Source: Sinimarinibacterium flocculans (lineage in GTDB: Bacteria > Pseudomonadota > Gammaproteobacteria > Nevskiales > Nevskiaceae). From it: DNA of 64,000 nt. Each line of letters opens with the position of its first letter. Position 1 is the first letter of the stretch. The stretch spans positions 62,001-126,000 of the forward strand of contig NZ_QICN01000003.1 in the NCBI RefSeq assembly GCF_003201205.1, in the 5' to 3' direction. A model generated the notes under the pieces. That model ran no database searches and was not told the origin of the DNA. It saw only the letters and a program-made list of their open reading frames with translations. The position numbers and the translations under genes were made by a program. Positions 16,932-23,521 of this stretch are shown in pieces.

Positions 16932-17411
16932 CTAGCGCACCAGATCCTGCAGTCCGTCCGCGAACGCCGCGTGGCTGCGTCCGAGTTCGTCCGCAGTCAT
17001 GAATTCGTGGTCGGCGTAGTCGAACCCGGGCACGACCACCTCGCTGACCAAGGCATGCGTGGCATCGCCCGTCAGCCGCGATCCCTTCCAGCAACCGCCG
17101 TCGACCGCCAGGAACAGGTCCTGCCCGTCGCCGTATCCGAGCACGATGCGCCGGCACACGCCGGGCGCCGGCAACAGCACGTATTCGACCGGACCGCCGT
17201 GCTGCAGGTAGTGCAGGATCGTCGACCGGTTGCGGTGCAGCCGGCCGACCGGCGCATCGCGCGTCAACAGGTAGTGGATCGACGTCGCCCAGGGCCTGGC
17301 ATCGTCGCCGCGCCCCTGCGAGCGGTGATCGGTGTAGATGCGCCGGAAGTAGCCCCCTTCGGCATGCGCGGCGAGGTCGAGTCGGCTCGCCCAGTCAATC
17401 GTCCGTTCCAT
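16932..17411 (-). CDS. DUF985 cupin family protein
   Basis: A 159-residue single-domain cupin of the DUF985 family. The family opening EGGYFRRIYTD is at residues 18-28, followed by SIHYLLT, a HRNRSTILHYLQHGGP segment with the metal-binding His residues, and a closing VVPGFDYADHEF. The fold binds a metal or small acid; no reaction is established for the family. It sits 51 bp upstream of the esterase gene in the same direction. Confidence 0.85.
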   Translation of the reverse strand: MERTIDWASRLDLAAHAEGGYFRRIYTDHRSQGRGDDARPWATSIHYLLTRDAPVGRLHRNRSTILHYLQHGGPVEYVLLPAPGVCRRIVLGYGDGQDLFLAVDGGCWKGSRLTGDATHALVSEVVVPGFDYADHEFMTADELGRSHAAFADGLQDLVR

Positions 17412-17454
17412 GGCACCCGTGGTCGCTGGCGGTCGGCATCCAGCCTACCGCAGG

Positions 17455-17480
17455 CGGGGAGCCGGTCGCCCGGCTCCCCG
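17455..17480. terminator. Strong GC hairpin without U-tract
   Basis: An 11-bp perfect stem (CGGGGAGCCGG / CCGGCTCCCCG, 4-nt loop) lies 6 bp after the stop of the small secreted protein gene at 17487-17867 and upstream of the DUF985 gene. There is no T-run on either strand, so it may stabilise 3' ends or stall transcription rather than act as a classical terminator. Confidence 0.5.
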
Positions 17481-17486
17481 TCCACG

Positions 17487-17867
17487 CTACTCGACTTCGG
17501 CGATCGCCTCTCCGTCGTCGATCCGCAGCGTCACCGCGGAGATCTCCGTCAGCTTGAGCCGGTACCACTGGATGTTGCTGCCCTCGCCGTCGACCACCAT
17601 CAGGTCCCAGTAGTCGGCGTCCTCGTCGCGGTCGAAGCTGATGTCGACCGCATCGCCGTCCTCGAGCACGTCGACGCCGAGCACGTCCTCCTCCCACTGG
17701 TCGGTCGACGCCGGCGACACGTAGAGCTGGTAGATGTCGACGCCGGTTTCGTTGTACAGGGTGAAGTCCTGCTGACCGGCCGCTACCGGCGCTGCTGCGA
17801 GAACGCCACCGTACAGTGCCGACGCCAGCAGCGCCGCACGAAAGTTCAAAACGCCTGCCCATTGCAT
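17487..17867 (-). CDS. Small secreted beta-rich protein of unknown function (126 aa)
   Basis: A signal peptide (residues 1-30, AAPVAAG) precedes about 95 residues rich in Asp and Glu. The mature domain opens LYNETGVDIYQLYVSP and ends in alternating beta strands, giving a very acidic exported domain. I recall similar small acidic periplasmic proteins in gammaproteobacteria but no function for them. The chosen ATG at 17867 gives a clean signal peptide; the frame continues upstream without hallmarks. Divergent from the DUF4404 gene. Confidence 0.7.
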   Translation of the reverse strand: MQWAGVLNFRAALLASALYGGVLAAAPVAAGQQDFTLYNETGVDIYQLYVSPASTDQWEEDVLGVDVLEDGDAVDISFDRDEDADYWDLMVVDGEGSNIQWYRLKLTEISAVTLRIDDGEAIAEVE

Positions 17868-18019
17868 GACACACGCTCCGACATGAATGCGCCCGAAGCG
17901 GGCGCGCCGGATTCTAGGCAGGTTCCGGGCGCAGCCCCAATCCCCGCTTCGAGGGGAACGATGGACAGTCCCGATCCTGTCCCCAAGAATGCGGTCGCAC
18001 ATCCGATGGAGCGGAACAC

Positions 18020-18283
18020 ATGGACAGACAGCAGTTGCAGCGGCACGTGGACGAACTCAGGCAGGAACTCGACCGCCTGCCGGCCGACGCCCCCGGTCGC
18101 GAGCGCCTGCAGCAGCTGGTCGCGAGAATCGACGCGCAGCTCGACGAGCATCACCCTAGCGAACCGCAGGAGTCGTTCCAGCAGGGCATGCAGGAAGCAG
18201 TGACCGAGTTCGAGGCGGATCATCCGCGTGCCGCGGCGCTCCTGCGTCGCTTCGTCGACACGCTCAGCTCGATGGGAATCTGA
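18020..18283 (+). CDS. DUF4404 family protein
   Basis: An 87-residue soluble, fully helical protein of the DUF4404 family: a heptad-patterned first half (LQRHVDELRQELDRL) and a second half with FEADHPRAAALLRRFVDTLSSMGI, the family's characteristic end. No function is known. GGAG lies upstream of the ATG at 18020. It is followed 82 bp later by the histone-like gene in the same direction. Confidence 0.82.
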   Translation: MDRQQLQRHVDELRQELDRLPADAPGRERLQQLVARIDAQLDEHHPSEPQESFQQGMQEAVTEFEADHPRAAALLRRFVDTLSSMGI

Positions 18284-18365
18284 GGTCCGTCGCGCCTGCC
18301 CGATGCTGGCGGGCGGCACACAAACTGCATATGCTCAAAACTCCACTGCAAAGGGAGTCCGTCGC

Positions 18366-18716
18366 ATGGCCAAGCAAGCGTTCGAATCGCAACTCAAGGC
18401 GTTTCGCAAGAAACTCGATTCCGCCGCCGCATCGCGCAAGAAGCAGATCGGCGCACTGCGCAGCAAGGCAGCCGAGGCGGCGCTGAACTGGGTGATGTCG
18501 CACGAGGATCGCGTCAATCAGTTCAAGAGCGCGGTGAAGGGCACGCCGGTGGCCTCGGCCGTCGACAAGCTCCTCGACCTGCTCAAGTCCGAAGTTACGC
18601 CCGCCAAGGCGCCGGCGAAGAAGGCTGCGAAGAAGACGACGAAGAAGGCCGCAAAGAAAGCGCCTGCCAAGAAGGCGGCAAAGAAGGCCACGAAGAAATC
18701 CGCGAAGAAGTCCTGA
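18366..18716 (+). CDS. Histone H1-like lysine/alanine-rich DNA-binding protein
   Basis: A 116-residue protein. Residues 1-75 form a helical domain. The last 40 residues are an almost pure Lys/Ala/Pro tail of PAKKAAKK-type repeats, as in bacterial H1-like proteins such as AlgP and Hc2, which bind DNA through the basic tail. GGGAG is 8 bases before the ATG. A strong terminator follows 21 bp after the stop, so it is the last gene of its unit. Confidence 0.8.
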   Translation: MAKQAFESQLKAFRKKLDSAAASRKKQIGALRSKAAEAALNWVMSHEDRVNQFKSAVKGTPVASAVDKLLDLLKSEVTPAKAPAKKAAKKTTKKAAKKAPAKKAAKKATKKSAKKS

Positions 18717-18737
18717 CCGGGCTGCGGCGGTCTACGC

Positions 18738-18765
18738 AAGCCGTCGCTCGCCGACGGCTTTTTTG
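18738..18765 (+). terminator. Rho-independent terminator after the histone-like gene
   Basis: A 9-bp stem (AAGCCGTCG / CGACGGCTT, 5-nt loop) runs straight into TTTTTT. It lies 21 bp downstream of the histone H1-like stop codon and just before the convergent MFS gene's end. Confidence 0.93.
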
Positions 18766-18771
18766 TTTCGT

Positions 18772-19947
18772 TCAGCCGCGCGAGCGCAGACTAAACACGC
18801 CCGCGACCGCGATGGCGCCGGCGGCGACGGACAGCCACAAGGCGGCGTCGCCCCAGCGATCGAGCAGCACGCCGAACACCATCGGCGCAGTGGCCTGAGC
18901 GACGCGCGCGGGCGCCTCAAGCACGCCGGCACGCCGGCCGAAGCCGGCCGGGCCGAACAGCGCGAGTGGCAGTGTGCCCTTGACGATGGTCATGATCCCG
19001 ACGCCGGCCCCGTGCAGCGCGGCAAACACGAAGGCCAGCGGTGCGCCGAACAGGCCGAGCAGCGTCGCCCCCAGCGGGTGCAGCACGCTGGACAGGCGCG
19101 CCGTCCACAGCGGGTGCAGCCGCGACAGCCAGCCGGCTTCGGCGACCCGCCCGATCACCTGCGCGACACCGACTAGAGACGCGGCCGCCACGGCGACCGC
19201 CGGCGTGCAGCCGCTGAGTTCAAGCACGCGCGGCAGGTGCGTGGCCATGGACGCGAACACGAACCCGCTCGCGGTGAACACCACCGCCAGGGTCCACAGC
19301 GTGCGCGCCGGCGGCGCGCCCGCAGCCTCGGCGGGCGCGGAGGCGCTGCCGCCCGCATGCGCGGTGGCGGCTGCCGCCGACGGCAGCAGCCAGGCGTGGA
19401 TCCCCGCGCCCACCGTCACATGCAGCATCGCCCAGCTCAGGCATGCGGCGCGCCAGCCGGCGTGCGCCTCGATCGCCGCGGTCAGCGGCCAGCCGACAGT
19501 GCTCGCAAACCCGGCGATCAGCGTGATGCCGACGATGGCGCGACGCGCCTTCGCCCCGTAGAACCCGACCATGGTCGAGAACGCGGCGTCGTACAGGCCC
19601 ATCGGCATCGCCGCCCCCATCAACAGCCAGCCCGCCAGCAGCGTCCACCGATCCTGCGCGAGCGCGAGCACCAGCAAGGCCAGCGCGAACAGGCCGTTCG
19701 ACGCCAGCAGTACGCGACGGCCGCCATGACGATCGATCCGTGCGCCCACCCAGGGCCCGAGCGCCGCGGCCACCAGCAGCGCCGCGGAGAAGCTCGCGTA
19801 CACCCATAGCGGCGGCAGTTGCAGCGATGCGGCCATCGGCCGCGCGAGGATCGCGAGCAGGTAGTAGCTGCTGCCCCAGGCCAACAGCTGCGCGACACCG
19901 GTGGCGGCGACGATGCGCCACGCCGGCTGCATGGTCATGCCATTCAA
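18772..19947 (-). CDS. MFS transporter
   Basis: A 391-residue major facilitator with 12 predicted membrane helices. The N-terminus (GVAQLLAWGSSYYL) and the loop 2-3 motif (GPWVGARIDRHGGRRVLL, a variant of the MFS motif A) are clear; a cytoplasmic loop splits the halves near residue 200. The substrate is not readable; the opening resembles the oxalate/formate and monocarboxylate-type subgroup. The start overlaps the stop of the alpha/beta hydrolase gene by 4 bp, so the two are translationally coupled. Confidence 0.88.
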   Translation of the reverse strand: MNGMTMQPAWRIVAATGVAQLLAWGSSYYLLAILARPMAASLQLPPLWVYASFSAALLVAAALGPWVGARIDRHGGRRVLLASNGLFALALLVLALAQDRWTLLAGWLLMGAAMPMGLYDAAFSTMVGFYGAKARRAIVGITLIAGFASTVGWPLTAAIEAHAGWRAACLSWAMLHVTVGAGIHAWLLPSAAAATAHAGGSASAPAEAAGAPPARTLWTLAVVFTASGFVFASMATHLPRVLELSGCTPAVAVAAASLVGVAQVIGRVAEAGWLSRLHPLWTARLSSVLHPLGATLLGLFGAPLAFVFAALHGAGVGIMTIVKGTLPLALFGPAGFGRRAGVLEAPARVAQATAPMVFGVLLDRWGDAALWLSVAAGAIAVAGVFSLRSRG

Positions 19948-20858
19948 GCGGAGCGGCGCGACTGCGATTCGCCTGCGCTGATGCCGACGTGCTCGAGAAT
20001 CATCTGCTCGATGCGCGGCAGCAGTGCACGCGGCATGTCGTGCCCCATGCCTTCGATCACTTCCAATCGCGCCTGCGGCAGACGCTTCTTCAGGTCGTAG
20101 GCTGCCGCCACCGGCACCAGCGGATCGGCCTTGCCGTGGATGATCAGCGTCGGCGCGCGCACCTGGGACAGCAGCGGTGCACGGCTGCCCGACGCCATGA
20201 TCGCGCTGATCTGGCGAACGAAACCCTGCGGGTGCACGTTGCGGTCGATCTGCCGAGCGACCTTGTCGCGCAGATCGGCCTCCGTTTCGGGATAGCCCGG
20301 GCTGCCGATCATCCGCCAGGTCTGCATGCCATGTGCGATCAGACCCTCACGGTCGAGGCGCGCCGGGCGCTTCATCAGGCGCAGCTGCACGTCGAAGCGC
20401 GGCCCCGGCAAAGCGCGATGTCCGCTGCTCGACATGATCGACGTCAGGCTGGCGACGCGGCCGACGTGCCGGGCCGCGAGCAGCTGCGCGATCATGCCCC
20501 CCATCGACACGCCGACGACGTGTGCCCGTTCGATGTCGAGCGCATCGAGAACGCCGACGCTGTCCAGTGCCATGTCGTCGAGTCGGTATGGTGCGCGCAC
20601 CGGCAGTCGCAGCGTGTGCGCGATGCCGTTGCGCAGCAGCGGCGGCCTGCCGAGCCCGTCGAGCTTGGTCGACAGGCCGATGTCGCGATTGTCGAAGCGC
20701 ACGACGCGATAGCCGGCGCCGGCGAGCCGCTCGCAGAAGTCGTCGGGCCACAACACCATCTGCCCGCCCAGCCCCATGATCAGCAGGATCGCGGGATCCC
20801 GGGCCTGGCCGAAGGACTCGACTTCGATCTCGATACCGTTGGTCTTGACGCGGGGCAT
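19944..20858 (-). CDS. Alpha/beta hydrolase
   Basis: A 304-residue cytosolic alpha/beta hydrolase. The oxyanion region is IMGLGGQ (residues 27-33), the nucleophile is Ser118 in GVSMGG, and HGKADPLVP and EGMGHDMP carry the likely acid and base. The family includes haloperoxidase-like and ester hydrolases. ATG 20858 gives a standard N-terminus; ATG 20888 is an alternative. It is coupled to the MFS gene and lies 116 bp after the sirtuin gene, all on one strand. Confidence 0.85.
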   Translation of the reverse strand: MPRVKTNGIEIEVESFGQARDPAILLIMGLGGQMVLWPDDFCERLAGAGYRVVRFDNRDIGLSTKLDGLGRPPLLRNGIAHTLRLPVRAPYRLDDMALDSVGVLDALDIERAHVVGVSMGGMIAQLLAARHVGRVASLTSIMSSSGHRALPGPRFDVQLRLMKRPARLDREGLIAHGMQTWRMIGSPGYPETEADLRDKVARQIDRNVHPQGFVRQISAIMASGSRAPLLSQVRAPTLIIHGKADPLVPVAAAYDLKKRLPQARLEVIEGMGHDMPRALLPRIEQMILEHVGISAGESQSRRSA

Positions 20859-20974
20859 GCGCAGCGCTCGGGAAAGGCCGGCGCGCATTCTGGCACGCGC
20901 CCCCACCCGCGCCGCATTGGCTGGCGTGTCACCGGCTTCAGGCGCTGGGTCCGATGGCGTGCCTGCGCGATCGG

Positions 20975-21670
20975 TCAAGGGACCAGCAGTTCCGGCAGCG
21001 CCGAGGCCGATGCCCGCAGCACCCGGTCGAAGCGCGCCGAGCCGTCGGTCGGCTCCGGATTGATCTCGACCAGATGCGGGCGTTGGCGAACGTCGAAGGG
21101 AATCAGGCCGGCCGCCGGCCAGACGACGGCCGATGTGCCGATGCAGACGAACAAGCTGCACATCTCGATCAGCGCACGCGCCTGCGCGAACACCGCCTCG
21201 TCGATCATGTCGCCGAACCAGGTGATGTCGGGCCGCAGCGGCCTGCCGCACTGGGTGCAGTCGCGTCGGACGAAGCGTCCGGCGGCGGCGTCCTCGACGA
21301 CGCCGTGCTGCGCACAGCGCAGGCGCCAGAGGCTGCCATGCAGTTCCGCCGCGACGGCGCCACCGGCACGCTGGTGCATGCCGTCGATGTTCTGGGTGAC
21401 GATCGACAGCGACGGATGCGTGCGCTGCAGCGACGCCAGATGGGCGTGACCGGCGTGCGGCTCGCAGCCGAGCACCTGTTCGCGACGCAGTTCGTGAAAA
21501 TCGAGAACCCGCTGCGGATGGCGGCGGAACGCCGATTCGCAGGCGTAGTCCTCGTAGTCGTACTGCTGCCAGATGCCGCCGCGCCCGCGGTAGGTCGGCA
21601 CGCCGCTCTCGGCCGACATGCCTGCCCCGGTGAAGACGACGACCCGCGCGTAGTCCGACAGCGCGATCAT
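20975..21670 (-). CDS. NAD-dependent protein deacylase (sirtuin)
   Basis: A 231-residue sirtuin. NAD+ binding is marked by GAGMSAESGVPTYRG (residues 15-29), the active-site region by TQNIDGMHQRAG and the catalytic His by LHGS. The zinc ribbon is unusual: one side is CTQC, the other CAQH, so a His may replace one Cys ligand. Family members remove acetyl or other acyl groups from lysines using NAD+. It lies 15 bp after a PspB-like gene and upstream of hydrolase and transporter genes. Confidence 0.9.
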   Translation of the reverse strand: MIALSDYARVVVFTGAGMSAESGVPTYRGRGGIWQQYDYEDYACESAFRRHPQRVLDFHELRREQVLGCEPHAGHAHLASLQRTHPSLSIVTQNIDGMHQRAGGAVAAELHGSLWRLRCAQHGVVEDAAAGRFVRRDCTQCGRPLRPDITWFGDMIDEAVFAQARALIEMCSLFVCIGTSAVVWPAAGLIPFDVRQRPHLVEINPEPTDGSARFDRVLRASASALPELLVP

Positions 21671-21685
21671 GCGGTCCCTCTGCCC

Positions 21686-21904
21686 TCAGCCGCGCTCCAG
21701 CTCGCGCAGTTCGCGCTTGAGGTCGAAGCCGTGGTCGGTGACCACCGTCTCCAGCGCCCGGACCCGCTCCTCCAGCTTCGCGATCCGCGCGTCCTGCGCG
21801 CTCGATCCGCGCTCCGACTGCCCTCGCGTCTTGATGTACTTCTGTGCGGCCGTGCCGACCGACACGATCAGCACGATGAGCACCACCATCGTGAACACAT
21901 CCAT
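21686..21904 (-). CDS. PspB-like small membrane-anchored coiled-coil protein
   Basis: A 72-residue protein with one N-terminal membrane helix (residues 3-19), a basic linker, and a heptad-patterned tail (RIAKLEERVRALETVV) ending in an acidic/basic helix. Size and layout match PspB, the inner-membrane partner of PspC in phage-shock signalling, but sequence identity is too low to be sure and no pspC is adjacent. GAGGGG precedes the ATG. It is the first gene of a leftward run with sirtuin, hydrolase and MFS genes. Confidence 0.6.
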   Translation of the reverse strand: MDVFTMVVLIVLIVSVGTAAQKYIKTRGQSERGSSAQDARIAKLEERVRALETVVTDHGFDLKRELRELERG

Positions 21905-22131
21905 GACGACCCCTCGCCCCGGTTCCGGCCCCTAGTGTAGCCAGCGATGGCCGGGGGCACCGTGTCGGGTTCTGCCCGACGACGCGCAAGGCGCGTCCGT
22001 CGGCGGTTCCCCGGGTGTGGCCGACAGGCCGCCTTTCGCCGGCGACCAGCGGCCTTGACGTCGACGCAATCGACCACTGATGCGCCCGTCGATGCCGTTC
22101 GCAGGCGATGGCAATCGTCCTACGCCCTGTC

Positions 22132-22184
22132 CCTCGTAGAGTCGATTCACCGACGCAGCACCCTACAACGCATCACCTACGAGG
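22132..22184 (+). promoter_or_regulatory. Leader stem that could hide the ribosome site of the Gly-rich lipoprotein
   Basis: CCTCGTAG (22132-22139) is a perfect complement of CTACGAGG (22177-22184), and the second arm overlaps the GAGGAG ribosome site (22181-22186) of the lipoprotein ATG at 22193. Folding would block initiation. The remaining 21905-22131 stretch between the divergent genes shows no gene and no strong promoter. Confidence 0.35.
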
Positions 22185-22192
22185 AGTTCACC

Positions 22193-23416
22193 ATGTCCCA
22201 GAAGTTTGCGACCGCCGCAATCGCCGGCGCCGGCCTGTTGCTCGGTGCCTGTGGCGGAGGCGGCGGGGGCGGAGGCGACAACACCCCGCCACCCCCCGAA
22301 GGCACCGGCACCGACTACATCGTCGTCTCCCGTGTCGCCGGCCCGCTCGACCCGGTCCAGGATCAGGTCAGCTCGGGCGTGTTCGGCCCGCTGGCCGACG
22401 CCGCTGCCGGCACGCCGCTCGAAGGCGTGATCCAGTGCGCCGACGAGACCGTCACCTACAACGTGCTCGACCTCGGCGACACCGTGCTCGCACAGTTGCA
22501 GGCCACCCTGCTCAGCGGCGGCGGCACGCCGCTCAACCCCGACCCGGCCGCACTCACTGCCGCGCTCGGCTCGCTGGCCGCCAACCTGACCCAGCTGCTC
22601 GAATCGCTGGCCGGTCTCGGTGAGGGCTGCACGGCCGACATCCTCGCCCTCGATCGCATCGACTCCGGGGTCAATCCGCTCGAGGGCACACCGCTGGCGC
22701 CGCTCGGAGCCGCACTGGGCCCCGTGCTCGACCAGATCGCGTCGGTGGTGAACGGCAGCGGCAATGCCGGTCAGGACCTGCAGCTGACGACGGTGGCCGC
22801 TGCCATCTCGCAGCTCAACCTGGCCTTGCAGAGCGGCCTCGCCCAGGTCCCCGCCGAGGCCTATGAGGCACCGGTGGCCGGCGCCGCGCTGACGACGTTG
22901 TCGACGGCACTCGACGACACCGCCGCCCTGCTCGAAGCCGCGCTGGCCTACGACGGCGTCGCCACCGGCAACGGTTTGCAGGTGCTGTTGGAGAACACCC
23001 TGGTCAATCTGCTGACCAACGTCGTGCCGGTACGCGACTTCGAGGCACAGGCCGGACAGCCGGGTCTGATCAGCAGCCAGATCGAAGGCGGAGCCGCGCA
23101 GCTCGCCGCGCTGCTCGGGCAGACCGTCGGCACGGTCAGCACGCCGGTGCTCGCGAACACGCTGGGGGGTGCCCTCGACCCGCTGCTCGACCCGATCGAG
23201 AACGAGTTGCTGCCGGCCCTGCTCGGGCCCCTGACCGATGCCCTCGCCGGCGTCGGCAGCGGTGACCCCGGCAATCCGCTGGCCCCGGTGCTCGACATCG
23301 TCGAGACCGTGATCGGTTCGCTCGCCGGCGGCATCGGCGGCGGCGGTCTGGGCGGAAGCGAGTGCCCCTTCGCCGGCTTGCCGCTGCTGTCGGTGCTCTG
23401 CGGCAACGGCGGCTGA
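22193..23416 (+). CDS. Glycine-rich lipoprotein of unknown function (407 aa)
   Basis: The lipoprotein signal ends in LLLGAC, followed by eight Gly, DN and a Pro run. The mature protein is rich in Leu, Gly, Ala and Pro with low-complexity helices such as GPLTDALAGVGSGDPGNPLAPVLD. Two Cys (QCADE and GEGC) lie in the middle and two more close the chain (SECPFAG and VLCGNGG), suggesting disulfides. No domain is recognised. GAGGAG is 6 bases before the ATG and a terminator follows, so it is monocistronic. Confidence 0.75.
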   Translation: MSQKFATAAIAGAGLLLGACGGGGGGGGDNTPPPPEGTGTDYIVVSRVAGPLDPVQDQVSSGVFGPLADAAAGTPLEGVIQCADETVTYNVLDLGDTVLAQLQATLLSGGGTPLNPDPAALTAALGSLAANLTQLLESLAGLGEGCTADILALDRIDSGVNPLEGTPLAPLGAALGPVLDQIASVVNGSGNAGQDLQLTTVAAAISQLNLALQSGLAQVPAEAYEAPVAGAALTTLSTALDDTAALLEAALAYDGVATGNGLQVLLENTLVNLLTNVVPVRDFEAQAGQPGLISSQIEGGAAQLAALLGQTVGTVSTPVLANTLGGALDPLLDPIENELLPALLGPLTDALAGVGSGDPGNPLAPVLDIVETVIGSLAGGIGGGGLGGSECPFAGLPLLSVLCGNGG

Positions 23417-23438
23417 TCGCCTCCAGGCGGTTCTCCCC

Positions 23439-23476
23439 GGGCCACCCCGCTCAACGGCGGGGTGGCCCGTTCGTTT
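23439..23476 (+). terminator. Terminator hairpin after the Gly-rich lipoprotein
   Basis: An 11-bp stem (GGGCCACCCCG / CGGGGTGGCCC, 8-nt loop) is followed by GTTCGTTT, a weak T-tract. It lies 22 bp beyond the lipoprotein stop and before the next gene's start at 23522. Confidence 0.75.
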
Positions 23477-23521
23477 GGCACGGCTCACAATCCGCGGCGG
23501 GCACACTCATCGGGCACCCCC

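Noticed and set aside
19944-21989. A single 681-residue protein covering the alpha/beta hydrolase and the sirtuin region
   Set aside because: The part before residue 304 from the C-terminus is antisense-style Arg/Ala text; the hydrolase fold starts at 20858 and the sirtuin is in another frame.
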